From the NCBI GenBank assembly GCA_013397845.1, contig VZTG01006663.1, positions 310,001-374,000 of the forward strand: a stretch of 64,000 nucleotides of DNA, in the 5' to 3' direction. Positions 11,801-26,800 of this stretch are shown here, piece after piece. Below the pieces are notes generated by a model. That model saw nothing but the letters and a program-made list of their open reading frames with translations. It was not told the DNA's origin and did no database searches. The stretch comes from Melanocharis versteri (taxonomy: Eukaryota; Chordata; Aves; Passeriformes; Melanocharitidae). A program made the translations under genes and the position numbers. Numbering within the stretch: the first letter of the stretch is position 1; each line of letters begins with the position of its first letter.

Positions 11801-14800
11801 ATGTGTTCAGTACAAATGGAACGTTGCCAGATTTAGAGAGATGGCCAAAAAAGATTTTTTTTTTTAATTGTCTTTATATTGTATTTCTTTCCAGCAAACG
11901 GGAATCTACATATCCTTATGGAAAAGCTCTTCTTCTGTGTAGGCTAAACCACTATGCTACATTGAATGTCTCGGTTTATAAATATGGAGTCATCTGTTTT
12001 GTCTGCCTTTTGCTAGTTTTTTTTTCCTAGTTGAGGTAGGAAGAACTGAAAAATGAAAATTGAATATGATTATTTACAAACAATCATTACAAAGAAAAGC
12101 TGTACTAACAACTAACAACTTTTAAAAATAGATGGGCTGTGTTCCTAGAAGCCCTGTGTAAAGCCCTGACTTCTTTACAAACATTGAAGAAAGATTGTGC
12201 CTGAGTATCAGATCTCAGTAGTCTAATGTTATATTGACTGCTGGTGGTTAAAGGAGGTAATACTAAGGTACTTACTCAGAGAATATAAAATTATTAAAAT
12301 GTGAGATAACTATTTGACTTTATACATGTGTCTTCCAGAAGTAGTTTTGCAATAAATTACTTGTTTAGTTCTATTTTGTTTTGTTTAGATTTTTGGCTGT
12401 TTCACAGGAGGAAGTGATGGCATGTCTTCCCCATCGAAAGAAAGCATGGTTTTACTTGTATCTGAAAAACAGCAGATTACTCATTCAGGTGACATGCTTC
12501 ATCCTATATTAAAAACTATACCTTTCGAATGCAGTGTGCTGCTCATTTTATTGAAAGTACAGTGATAAGATCACATGTCAGTCTTTGCTTATTCATGCTG
12601 CTTCTTCTTCTTCTGTGTTCCAAAATACGCGGGTTTTTACTAAACATTGAACACTCCACTGCTGCATTTCCCAGTTCTCCATATTCCTAAATTATTTTGA
12701 AATTATGAATTTTTCTGAACCAGACTATTTATTTATGCAGTTACTCATTGTCTTTCTGTATTTTTTTAAAAAATGGAAGAAGAACTGGAACATCCAGAAT
12801 TATGACATTAATGATATTTAGAAATGCAACATGATTAATTAAACCAAGTATAGGATAATTTATTGCATCACTGCCTTACATTTGGTACTAAAATGCATTT
12901 CAGGAAGAGAAAATATTATTACTATTATAGTTCTATATGTTTGTGTTTTCCTTACTATTATAGTTCTATTTGTTGTTTTCCATGTCTGTAAGATTAATAT
13001 TTTGTCATTGACAGTTGTCAAGAGAAAAGATATCATTAAGGGTATGGTGAAGGTGCCCCTTCTGCATTTCAGAGTAACAGCTTCTCAGAGAGGAGTGCTA
13101 ACTGTTTTTAGCAAACAGGTAATTCTAAATCAAGCTCTTTTATAGTTCCATTAGGCAGTACATGGGGGAACTGAGTGGGCTGTGATCTAGCATTCAAATT
13201 TTCCCATAAAAAGCCTAGATATCTTTCTTATCAAAGTTAACTTTTTCTTTATTTTTAAGTACAGTAAGAAATATGCATTGTTCTTTTCAATTATAAACCT
13301 ATTAGACAGTCCACACAAGTTGACAGAGGGTAGAGATGGCTACTAATAGACATTCTTCATAGAAATTCATTTAATAGAAAATAATCTGCATTTCTGTTTA
13401 GAAAAAGTTTCCCTAGATAAAAAATATGCCATTGGAATTAACTTTTAGATATAGAGTGGAAATCAGATTTTACAAATTCTACAGCTGCTGAAAATATCTA
13501 GAATGAACAGAAACAGTTGTTTGCAAATAAGATTTATTCAATACAGCAACATCTAGAAGCTTGAAAGTAGTGCGTTTTACAACAGTCTGCATGACACTGA
13601 CTCATAGTTTGTTCCCTCATCAGTAAACTGTAAGGAGATCTGTACCATTATAAGTAGAAATTCAGGCTTAAGGTGTTGTTAAACTAAAATTTGTACATTA
13701 ATCTCCCAGATGATTATATTACTGTTTAGAGGTATGCACTGGTAGATGCTATGAGATAGGATGTGTCATACAGAAACCCAGGCTATCACACATCTATGCT
13801 CATTGGTGCTTTACATTTGCACAGTTTAATGCAACCAGTTTCTTAAAAGTTTTTTCAGGCAATGCAGTAAAGCTTTAAAGCAGCACTAATGCTTTCTAGG
13901 GGTTTTAGCTAATTAGTGCATAATGCTTATGATAGGAGTGTTTAAACCAAGAAAGGGCTCCTGAGGATGATTAAATAACAAAGCAGTACTGCAGTTTTGG
14001 TAAATGCTGAAATAATTTATTTGAAAGCCTGGCCTCTACAACATTATCCCTCTTATGTACCTATGAAAAATAATTTCCCAGAGTATAAGATTAAAAATAG
14101 CTCTCTTCCCCACCCCCTACCTCCCCATGCTATTTTCAAGTTGAATTGCTGCCTCCTCATAGGCTGGACTGATGTTGCCTGACATCAGTGGCTGCAATGT
14201 AAATGATTTTACATCCGGCTGCTTAACACGGTGAATTGGGGACCTCAAATCCCAATTACAGAACTATGTTCTGAAAATGACTAAGGCATTACGACAACCC
14301 CAAGATGTGGCAGGAGAGGATTAGATTGGATATAAGGAAAAATTTCTTTACCCAAAGGTTTGTGGAATGTTGGAACTGCCTAGGGAAGTGGTTGAGTCAC
14401 CAACCCTGGCGGTATTCAAAAGATGTGTAGAAGTGGCTGTTGGAGATACGATCTAGCAGTGGACTTGGCAGTGTTAGTTTTACAGTTGGACTTGATCATC
14501 TTGAAGATCTTTTCCAGCCTTAATTATCCTATGATTCCGTGATTCTGTTTGAGGGCTAAGCATTGCTTTCGGCAACAAATGTCAGCCTAAAATGCCTCAA
14601 CGCCTGCATACAGCTCTACACCATCACCTACTTCCAGGTTACTCCAGAATATGAGACACTTACCTTTCTCAGGTTCTCAGACATGGATACTGCCTTGACC
14701 AGCACAGAAGACCTAGTAGGAGTAGGCAGCCTTAAGGCCACATTCTAGTTAGTGTAGATAAAGCCAAGTGTGATAACAGAGCATGGATATTCATCTCTTG

Positions 14801-17800
14801 ATTAACAATACTCTTAAACTCTGCTCAAAGACTGTCCACGATGACACTTGGCATCTCACTTCTATGGGAAGAAAGACCTTGATCCTAGCTTCTTGATTTA
14901 TGAAATGTGGAATTGCTGGGATGGGTATGAGGTGCCATTGAATAATTACAGATGAGGGGCAGGGGCAGGGGTGAGAGGAGGTGAAAAATCATCTTTGGGT
15001 GTTTCAGAAGAGAAGAGGTTGAAACTGCTTTTGAAAACTTAGTAGTTTTGTTAAAGGACATAGAAGGTAACCCTGTCTCTGCCAGATGGTGGTGACACTT
15101 TGAACACTTCAAGTTTTGAGCCACATGCTACACTGTCCACCAGTAGTTACCTTTAGAGGAAGATGGTGTACCAATGTGGGAATTCCTGTTTGCAGCCTGA
15201 AGTGCTGCTTCTGCCAGGGATTTTGCTGGCACTAGTTGACATAGCATCTGGGCCAGCATTAGCCTGGGTTTCTGTATGACACATCCTCTCTGTCACAGGA
15301 GCTGAGGCTGTTCTAGCCGTCAATAACCATTAAAAGCACGGTTCCATCAGAAGACCAGCTGGTCTGTACTCCATTGTAAAAATGAGTATTTTTTTACTTA
15401 TTTTGCTCGCTCCAGCATCTCAATGTAAAAACCCCATACCAAACAAGAAACTATGAAACAATTGTGAGAGAAAGAGAAGTTTTAAGATCCTCACTGTATA
15501 AAGGAGAATAGACAGCAGGCAGGTTAAGGATCTTTCTCAGATCTTAACCATGTACTCTTTCAGTTAGCAATTACTGTTCTGATCTGGCTGTGAAGAGGAG
15601 AGATGACTTTGTTTAGACTTTGAATTTAAGAACTAACTTGTTATTGTGACAATATCTTTTTTGATTTTTCAGATGAAGGTTCTGGCAACCATCAATGTTG
15701 AAGTAAGTTCTTTTTTGTCTCCTTCCTGTTAAATAATTTTAAGTAAAAACCAGCATGTACTAAATTGAAATAATCAGAAACTGAGCATTATTCTAATGCC
15801 ACTTCTAACTTTGAGACTTCTGCATGATTTGTCATAGGGTGCTGTAGGTCAAATAGTTTCAATTTATTCCTTTCAGTTATCAAAAGGAAACAGTTGAGTA
15901 ACTTGATTTCTTTCCTCTGATAAATGAAACCTCAGATAAATGCTGCTTTTTCTGCGAAATTATTCTTTACCCATTACCTTGCCAGAATTTTTTCTTCTAA
16001 AATCCAAAACTTCAGTTGTCACTGTAAAATTTAAATAAGTAAAATTTTAAGTTTGTTAATGAAAAGCAGTTCTACATTTTGCTAGGTAGATGATTGGCTA
16101 CACAGTGTATACAATAAAACCTCACGTTTACCCTGGGAATATCACTGCCAATTTTAGGTGATGAGCTTCTTTCAGATGACCTGTAGACAAGAGACATCAG
16201 TCTTAGCAAAGTGATGTGACCCCTTGTCCTAAAAGTCAGTGTAGCTATCTCATGCCAGGAGGCAGTGCATTTTGTTGGTTCTCTCTTACATATTGTGGGA
16301 GTTCTCAAATGCAATAGGAATACTCCACATTAGAGACCCTACTACTCCAACTCGGAAAACAGCTCTGGGCCTGAGTTGCGTTTAATTTATTGCAAGGGGT
16401 AATCTGACCTGTGGAATCAGTGCAGAGAGGTAACTGTGAGAAATATTCTCGAGACCCATTGACTTTTGGAAACTTTGACTAGAATTAGAGTTTCTACTGC
16501 AGGTGTGCTACAGGAGTAAATTTTAGTTGTTCCTGCTTTGCTTGTAGGAACCACTTTCCCCAATCCAAATATGCAAAGGTAGGATTTCCCCCAGAGAAAC
16601 CAAGGAGAAGAAGCTGAAAGAAGCTGGAGTGCTAGCCTGTTGCTATAATGGGCTGCAAAGTCCCTTTCCTGTTTGAGCACTAAGCACTTGTCTGAAAATG
16701 ATTCCTCAATGAATATGAAGGTTTTTTTGCTGCAAAAGTAGGACAATATTTGGCAACTATTAAGCACCATTGAAGGACATCTTTGCCATAAAAAGAGTGA
16801 AAGAAGGGTATGTTTAATATAATGGTATCTCTCAGTATTATGGAAATACTGTAATTATTGTGATTGTGATTCCAAACAAATACAATACTAAAACTGGTAG
16901 TTTCAGTATCTGTGAGCATGCACTTGTTTCAGCTCTGCATCAGATCTATGTGGGCTGCCCTGATCTGCTGTCACTGTTGTTAGAGGCCACTCTCCCATCC
17001 TTTCCCAGCTGAGGTGTTTCTACTTTTTTAGCCTTTTCTAGAGACAGGAAGAAGTAGGTTAAAAATAAGAAAGTAAAGTTTGGATTCCTCTCCATCTTGG
17101 GGATGGAGGATCATTGCTCCTGGGGATCATTTGATCAGCTGAGATCATTACTGCTGAACATGACAGTCTCTGCTGTGGAGTATAAAGTCTTTCAGGGGAA
17201 GATCTTGGGCTTCCCAGGGACGCTTGATTGACTGGGGAGGTGACAGTTGGTGAAAAGAAAAGAGAAACCCATGCCCACAACCCTATGAAAACCCTCTCAA
17301 TCTATGTTTGAAAGATTTTATGGTTGAGATGTCATTTTACTTTTATTATAGTTATTATAGAATACAGTTATTATAGAAGTTATTATATTCACTTTTTTGT
17401 ATCAAAGTTACGAAACTTTCAGATGGCTTAGTTAAAACTTACCCTTTTCTACTTTGTGCTCTGCCTTGTCTTATGGAATTGGAATTTTCATCTAGTATTC
17501 TTATTTAAGTGTTTGCATTGAATGGTCCTGCCATTCAGTGGTTCAATTTAATTTCTTCTCATCTTTCCTCTAACTACTGCACTGAAAAGAGTATTAAAAG
17601 AATTTTTATTGGACTTGAGGTTCCTGAACTTTCTGATGGTTATTGAAAGATTTTGATGCTTGTAGAACATATTATTTTAAGCTATGTTGTTCTTTAAATA
17701 TAAATTCCCAAATTGAAATGAAATAAAATTCTGGATTTCTTTGAGATAATAAATACCACTTTCCAGACAGTTGAAATATGATGCTGTTGAATTTATTAAC

Positions 17801-20800
17801 TTGGGGATTCTTTGATAGATTTATCTTTATAATTTGATCACAGTTTTTCTGATGTAAAGCATGCTTATAAAAATGGAAATTTTGCATCTTAATACCTTTT
17901 ATCTAAACACTTATTAAAAATCAAAGCACAGTATCTTATGTGAGTAAATCATCACCCACCTTGTGTACTTATTAAAGATATGGTGAACAATACTACTTGA
18001 AGACTTCAGCACCAAATGATCCTAGTGTACAACTGTGAATAGTAGCTTATGATTAATATCTAAATAGATAAACAGAGAAAGATGATTTTACCTTTCAGGG
18101 CTTACATTTCAGTTCTTCTGATCTGCAGAAATAACAGTACATTCTTTTCTCACTTCCATTGTTATGCCATTTTCAAGTGTTTTAACGTCATCATCAACAC
18201 TGGCATCAATAGCTAATTGATTAAGCTATGTATTTGTGTGCGTCTTCCTGCAAATGATGTAAGGTACCAAATTCAGGGTTTATTCAGAGATAAGTTATCA
18301 GACTCCAAACCTTCTGTCCATTGAAAAACAGTGATGTGTGTAGAGGGGGGTTTACAGACGGCAACAATCCTTATACTCCTATGCTTTCTTCCATTGAGTG
18401 TTCTCATTCTTGAGATGTTTCAGAATAGAGACCCACTCAAGCAGAGTGGCAAAGGTCTTGGCCCTGAGGATATTAAGCCAGAAAGACTGAAACACAGTAG
18501 TCCTGGAAATAAAATACAGTGGACTGCAATCATCAGGACTTTCCTAGAATCCTGATGGTATAAATGGAACATGAACTATGGGTCCATTTGTTACGGGGAT
18601 GTTATGGAGAACAGGTCACTTCAAGAAAACCTGATTTAATTTCTTCATGAGATTATGTGACTGAGTGAAGAGTAGAGGCATAAATATAATACACTTAAAA
18701 CTCTGTACAGTATTTGGCTTAGCACCACACAACCTTCTGTTTTAAAATATGACCACTGGGAAAAAACCACTAGAGTGCATTGATTAACAATTGTCCAGCT
18801 GATAAGTCCCAGAAATAGTAGTCAGCATAGAATCATTGCTGAATGATGATGGGAATACTGGTAGTGAAAAAATCACTTCTTTCAAAAATGGAAATGAAAT
18901 GTCTTTAAAATATGGCATAGAAAAGCATAAACAGACCCAGTGGATAAGCTGGACAAAGTGAAACAGAAGCTGTATTGGAAACAAGGGACAAAATACAAAA
19001 GCCCTTGACAGGATGGAATAAGAGAATAATGAAAAGGTTGATCTGGTGCAGCTGCCTAGCTTGTCTGTCAAGTATGGCAGCACTAAGCAGAGAATTTCTT
19101 ATTACCTTTCCTCTAGAGCTGAAACCTGTTACTTTGACTGCATCATCACAAGCCAACACAACAAGTTAGTGACAACTACAAATGTAAAATCATCTTTTTC
19201 AAGCCAGTTTTTATCTGACAGTATTATAAGGACCTCAAAAAACCACAGTTAACAATCTCTTCCATAAGAATTACCAAACAATCCACAAGGCCTCTGCAAG
19301 ACTGACATTTTCCAAATGTTTATTGCAGTGAAGGGCACAAAAAATCCTTGTAAATGTACTACCACTTGCCCGCTGATCATTAGGAAGGAGAGAAGCTTTC
19401 TCCTGCAATGGAATGTTGATATCCTCTGTCAGGATTTTGGACTCTTTACACTAAAAGCAAAATCAATATTGTGTACAACAATGGAAATAAAAGTAGAAGC
19501 ATTAGGAGTCTGATCTATACTTTGCAAGTGAAATTGTTTTACATTAATACCTGTGTAATAGGAGGTATATTTGAACAGTGGCTTAATATGGGCAGATGTA
19601 TATATTCGTAAATATTTGATCTACCTATTGGGAGAATTGAAATTATTTAATAAATTTACTTATTTTCATGAACATTCATTTCAGTGGGGTTTTTGTTTTT
19701 ATAGCTGAAATTTTGACTGCCTTTAAATTTCTTTTGTTTCAAACCAAACTGTATCCAGGTAAAATCTTAATCTGCTTTACTATGGATATTTTTGCTTAAG
19801 CTTTTTGTGCTGAGAGTGCATTTCCAGAGTGTCATTACAGTTCAACTAACAGTATATATGTATTCTGTCCTCTCATGTGCAACATTTGTGCCTCTGAGGT
19901 GAGTCATTGATAACAGAGGCTGAGCCTGGTGCCTCTGTAACTTCATGTATGAGCTATTCCTGGAGTTAGAACTCTCAGTGGAGCTAGATCTAGCAGGTAC
20001 TTGTGCAGAGTATATGTGATTTATGTAGAAATGGTTTAAAATACGTACTTACATCTTAGAAAAGTTGATAAATTTACAGAGAAAATCCTTCTTTAGCTAC
20101 TCCTTTTATTTTCATCAGGATACTGCTTGGATCAATGGATGTGATTTCCTGCCTAATCTGAAATATGTCGTGGCTGTAACTGAAAGCACAATAATTCTCT
20201 GGGACTATAAATCAAAAGAGAGCAAGGTATTATGTTGGATCAGACAAATGCCAAAATGAAACCTGAAAGTTGATCAGTCTTTGTTTCCAATATACATTCA
20301 CATCCCTTTGGTCTAACAGGATGAAGGCTTTTGACTTTTGTCTTTGTAGGAACTCAGTGAAACAGTGGAATTCTCACTAAAGGAGGAATATTCTTTACAC
20401 ACCAAATGGGATTATTAAAGTATATTAAAAGTTTGGAAGAAAAAGAAAAATTTTACACTGTGGTGCAAACAAACCCCCGAAGAATTTCTTTTCCATGTGT
20501 ATCTAGTGTGTACGTGTGCACTTGTATACCTAAAATGTGTGCATGGGCATATGTATATCTCAGCATCTATTAAGAATCAAGGAACAGGTTTTACAAGCAA
20601 TGTAACACAGATTCTTTCTGAGGTAACTTCCCGATTTAAAGAAAATATTTCTTGATATCCTGTGTTTTGTTCAGGACTTTTTAAGATAAAAAACATTTTG
20701 ATGTTAATAATGTATGTCCAAATTGTTAAGGTTTTCTTTAATGTCTTATGCATTTTTGCTGACCCATATCTTAGCTTTTTCTTCCTGTTTCTGGGACATC

Positions 20801-23800
20801 ACTTGGAAATTCCAAGTTAGCTGAGATGATGAGGAGAAGCAAAGTAATTATTTTTAGGATAAGATTGTCCTAGGATTTGATTTTTTTTTTCCGATATTTG
20901 ATATTTTTTTTCCAAAGGTTGCTCCACAAGTTCAGACAGGCCGGTTTAAGTCTTTTTGTCAATCCAATTGGGCTTCTTGGAGGAGGGCTCAAATATTTAT
21001 TCTCTACTTATTATTCTCCAAGTTCCCTCCAGTCATTACATCAGTGAGAGCTGCAGGTATCCTGTTGATGAATAGGTGCAGCTCTCTTCCAAGACCACAG
21101 AAATAATATATGGACAGTTCTATCTCTATTACGTCTCTTTAATGTTTCTGTGCTACATAGAGAGCATTGATGCAGTTAATTCCTATGGCATGTGAACAGT
21201 TCCCAGTTTAGGTTGGCAAGGATGCTTTAATCAAATAACAGATGGAGTCAGGCAGTAGAACCAATAAACAGTGTAATGCAGATGACCCAAAATCCCATTC
21301 CTGGGCCTTCTAGCAAAATACCACAGTGTCTTGCAACTGTATTCATTCCCACTATCTCTGTGCTTCAAAAATTGAAACACCTGCCCATATTGGTACACTT
21401 GACACTCCCAGGCTGTATTATTAATTAGGACTCTGATATATATTCTCTCTGTGTATTACTGCTATATTTTGTGGTTTGAATTATTCTTTAATTTGGTTAT
21501 TTCCAATTTTCTTGTGGAGAGCATCTTATTTTTGAACAGGAAACCATATACAGTCTTAGCAAGTACACCATCCCACATAGCATGCAGAGATCCTTCCTAG
21601 GATTTGTAACTAATGCTTCTTCACTGAAATGGGAAAAGCTACCTATGAAACAAAGTCTTGCTGAAACCTTTAGGATTTGCTTTTAACTCCACTTGGTGAT
21701 GGTCTTCCATGCGTTTCTGATACCAGGAAACAGCTAGCACAGGGGCAGCTTGAAAAAACAAAGTCAAGATTTGAATGCTGATATAACTAGATAAGCATGA
21801 TAGATTCAATTTAAGGGCCCTTGTGCAATATCTAACAAACTCTCTACCATATTCCACAGAGTAATGGCTTTGTCATCAAACCCATGAAAAACTGTCTGCT
21901 CTGTGTTTGTACGGTGACTATGGCAGATAACCTGGCTAAGGATACCATCTTAATGGGAGATGATAAGGGTAATGTTTATCTGCTTACTATCACCAATGAT
22001 GACTTCATAATGAAACAATCTAAAACCGAAAAAGAATCACAATTTAAAGTCTTGGACTCTGAATCTTTTAATATGTAAGTTGCTTATGATAAAATATTAT
22101 CAGTCTTGCGTTATGTTTTGTTTTTAATTTGGGTTTTGTTTGCCCTAAGTGGAGGATTAGCTTCTGTTTATAAATTAACCCCATCTAACCAAAGAAAATA
22201 ATTTTTCAAACTGCAGTAAGTATGATTTGCTTGTTGTTGTGTGAAGGAAATGCCGCCATTTTCAGTAGAAGATTTTACAAGAGATCTTACAGCTGAGAGG
22301 ATGCAGAATACAATTCAAGGGGAGAATTCACGATTGCTGTTATCCAGTTTGACAAAGGAACAGCTTTATTGTGCCCACTTAGATGGAAGCATGATTGTGA
22401 CTAGAAAAGTGCATGGTTCAACCCCAACTTTGTTTCTGCTTGCATTTAAGCTAGAAGAGTGGTTTTCTATCTGCCCTGGATATTAAATGTTAGCATTGGT
22501 TGTGTATATAATCTCACCGACAAAATCCCTGTCCACCTACAGACACATCACAATAGTTGCTACTGTAGCCTAATAACTTCTCCATTTATATCCCTAGTCC
22601 TAAACGCAAGCTACATGATGACTGGGTTGGGAAGGTTAAGTATTTTTCTGCCCTAAAACGTTTTGGATCCTGCTCCACAGACAGTATTAAATCATTTGTT
22701 TTGGATGACATGAAGCGACTAGAGGACCACTTGTAAGTATCCAACATCTCCTAGAAAACAATAGATCTTCTGCTTTATAACTCTGGAGGTGATCAGTGCC
22801 TCGTAAGATGTCATCTTGTTATATTGAATCTGCCTTTTCTATTATCATTGCTAATAAAACCAAAAATACAATGGTTTAAATGCTTGGATATTTTTATCTG
22901 CTAGCCTTTGATGTTGGAGAAGACTGTCCGTATGTGTTCAGTACTCACAACCCTTATAATATGTTATGTTGACAGTGTTGTCTCCTCCAATTTCTCCTCA
23001 GCAAGCAAATTTTAGTTGGAAATTGTTTGGTTTGTTGCACGTATCTCATGTATCCATTCATTTAAAATTTATACCCAGACAAAAATAAACTCAACTGAAT
23101 TTCATTTACAGTTTTAGTTTCACAAGTTTAAGATATACAAGATTAAACCAAGAACACAGTTTATTCTAAGGCCTGTGAAGTGGTTCTACTATGCAGCCAG
23201 AAAGAGGTTATGGGCTCCTTATTTGTGCCAAGTCCTTATTCATATGGCCCTTCAGTGCTATTAGCTGATTTTGCTGATTCCAAGCTTAATTAGTCTGTGA
23301 ATTTAGAAAAGTTTATAGCACAATTAAATAATACGAGTTCAATTTGATGTAAGAAGGACCTATAAATAACACATAAATAGAACTTTTCATTCAAATGTCT
23401 CAAAAGATTGTAAATATTAGATCAGCTTCTCGATTCCTCTGTGAGGTACATTCAGAGAGATTAATAGATTTTTAAGGCTAGTAGCTACAATTATTATAAT
23501 CTGTTTAATTTCTTGTATAACACAGGCCATAAATATTCTTGTAGTAATTCTTGAATCAATACAGTAACTTTAGGTTTTATGAGTATTGCATGTCTGTTGA
23601 GAATGGGGTAAGTGAGCTATGAAACACTTTTAGATTGTCCAAGGTCACATACTGTGTCAACTGAAAATCTAAGAAATCCTGTTTGTTTTTGTTGGGATCT
23701 TTGAAAAAATAGAATTAGTTAGAAGAGAAAGAAAACTAAGTCTGCAGAGCCAAAAGTCTAGTCAAAAGAGTAGATGCTACTATCATATGCTTCAATACAG

Positions 23801-26800
23801 AACATAAACTGCAAATATTGTGGTAGTTCTTTTTCATTCCACACTGGCTATAGTTGTGTCTCCAAATGCAATAAATATATATCTCTAAGCCGTTTCGCCC
23901 AGTAGACAGATGAAATTATATTTAGACAACTGAAAAAATACACAGCTGTTAAAATGAAATTATTAGTCCTAAAAATATCTACAGATCAAATCACTTTGAA
24001 ATGTCCATTTAATAAGTAACTCTAGTTTAAAAATATGATTTATGGGTTCTAACAAAAGAAATTTCTCCGATTAACTTTGCATCAAGGAATTGTTATTGTA
24101 CTCAAAGTGACATGCAGTGCATCTTCTCTCTTATGTGACTTAAGTTTGTTTGTCAATAATGGCTGGTGAACAGCTATGATATTTTCTCGTAAAGTATCTA
24201 AAAAACAGAGGTAGGGATATGGTCACAGGGTGCTTCTGTTGCAAGGCTATGGCTTGGGCAGGACTTCACAGTGCCAGAATCCCTTATTCCCACTAATCTT
24301 GAAAGAGTATCAAGACTAAAGAGCTAATGGACAGTTATATAGAAGTATAAAAGGTGAAAAAATCTTAGGAAATCTGTTAATCATACATTTTAATCAATTA
24401 ATTGTTACTTTGTTCCATCAAGAGAATTAAGACTTCTCTGTTAGAGCTCTGGAAAGAATGCTTTTCTCCCTCTAAATAATAGGAAGCAAACAGCCTTTTA
24501 TTTACACCTGCCTAGAAATAACAAGCTCTTTCATTAATCCTCAAAGTTTCCAGAGTCTTTTGTCAGGTTTACTGTCACCTCCCTTTATGGTTTTCAATAT
24601 TAATGAAAAAACTCTAGCCCAGAATAGATGAACTAATACTTCTCTGAATTTCAAAGGAAAAAATTAAATGTACACTCATTTAGTTCTGTACAGCTTATTT
24701 ACACTGGCAGTCATTGTTTCCTGGGAATGACAGGTGTTAACCCTGCTATTGCAGCATCCAAAAATCAATAAAATATTCACTCATTAGTAGCAATGGATGA
24801 AACATGGAGAGATAAGCAGAAGTTGCTCAAAGGATGGGTTTAGAAGGGACACTGAGTCAATCTCTGTGTTGGCTGTTTGAATTCCCATGCTTTAGCAGCG
24901 AATGTAATAGAATAACTGTTGAGTTTCAGATACTTGTCTCCTCATGTTGTCATACAACACAAAATAGATCATATAAAGAATATTCATTACACCATACATT
25001 ATACAGAAGCAACAGGAAAGTAACTGCGCTTACATAATGTGACACTGAGATCGCAGTAGATCTCCGTGTCTGAAACAGGCCAACGCAGTTTCTTTGGTAC
25101 TTTTCCTCAGTGATGAGTTGCTTTAAGCACAGAGGCTTGCATGCAGCTTACTTTGACAACAGCTGCCATTTTAGGAGTCTGTTTGGAGTTTGCCTGTTGA
25201 AAAATTCAGGTGTGCAAATCGGATATTTATTTCTTTAATGGAAAGTGCACTCTGTTCCTGTTTTGTTGATGCCAGTATCACTCTAAGTCTCTGTTATAAA
25301 TCAATTTGCTTTTAGCATGAGATTGTATAGATTATGCAAACAGCTATTCTGTATACTCCAGAAAAATAAGGCAGAATGACTGTAGACTGTATTTTCTGAA
25401 TATTTCTTACATTGTTGTTTTGTTGATGATTGCAGACCTGTAAAGGAATTTTCTGTCCCTAAAGGAGTAAATGCCTTCACATACTGTGGAAAGGCAAAAG
25501 TCGTTGTCACTGGAGGTAAGTATTGGGCTTTTTCTAAGAGATTGTTCTTGGAAAAAAATTGTGAATTTTTTTATTAGAGTTAAATAAGATCAAATAAAGC
25601 TGAGTTAGCATCTTAAGAATTTCAATAATGGCTTCTGCCTACAATTAGAGGAAACAGAGGCCGTGCTTTTAATTGCTGGGAGCCCTTGTCTCAAGAGATA
25701 TACTTCCTGACAGGAATCTGTCAAGGGCTCCATCTGGGTTTGACTCAAGTATCATTTATATAATAAAACAGAAGAAACAGTGTGTTCAACTACTCTAAGG
25801 TATCTTTCCAAGTCACAGTGGTCTTGACCAGGTTATACACATTATTCCTTGCAGTATCAACAGAGCTTCCACCCTATTACTCTCTCACCATCCTTTAGTA
25901 TCTTAAGCAGTCACATTGGCCCATCTTAATACTTTCCATTGGTCTCTCTGATCGTGTTTCCCCAAAGTGTTACTGTTTGTCCTTTCTCCCAAAGCAGACT
26001 GCAGAAATGGCACTCTTACATCCATTTCTTCCCTGTTATCCAATAACTTTATGGGCCTGTCTACTGCAGTGGTCATATTTTATGCTGCAGAAATGTTGCT
26101 GGAGTGACAGCAATCTTGTTTATATATTCTATGTATGGGGTGGTACTCTGGAGTGACATTGATGTTGCTTTTCTACAAGCTTTTTTGCTTAAAACTTCAT
26201 TAAAAATTGTAGTAGCAAACATAGGCATTCTTACATCTATACTTAACAAGAACTAAAAAAATGGCCAAGACTCTGCTGTCCAGCCTTGATAATATACATG
26301 GCAGTATAATAACTCAAAAAAAACCCCAAACAAACAAACAAAAAAACCCCCAAAAAAACCCAAAAAATGACAACAACAAAACTAGACGTGGAGAGGTAAT
26401 GCAATTCATGTTGAATTGTAACAGTTTAGCAAGAGGAAAACTGTGACAGATATCAATATAAATATCAGACAGTTCTATTGATTTTCTAGACACAAGATTT
26501 AAGGGAAAAGCAATGCAGCAATAGAAGAGTTATAAGTAAAAATCAAAAAAGTATTCTGGAGAAATGTACTGATGACATAAAGTAAGGAGATCCTATAGAA
26601 CAAAATGTGGTTAGTATTTCCCACAGGTAGAACTGGAGGATTTTGCTGTAGTAATAAAACCAGGATGAAGTATCTGAATGGGAAAGAAGGTCAATTACAC
26701 AGGAACTAGTAAACGTTTCTTTTACACACTGAAAATTCTTTGTCCGGAAATAGAAGAAGAGAAAAATCTGGATAAGCCTTTTAAGAAAATTATAATAGCT

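Larger units (their letters stand above)
13119..15672 (+). other. WDR64: WDR64 intron 4
   Basis: 2.55 kb with three features: a 28-bp perfect inverted repeat (arms 13758-13785 and 15260-15287), a CR1 3' fragment between the arms (14312-14549), and a G-run cluster at 14956-14971. The rest is plain AT-rich sequence. Confidence 0.85.

Noticed and set aside
16417..16770. A 117-codon minus-strand frame in intron 5
   Set aside because: No recognisable domain, no splice signals, and composition like neighbouring intron.
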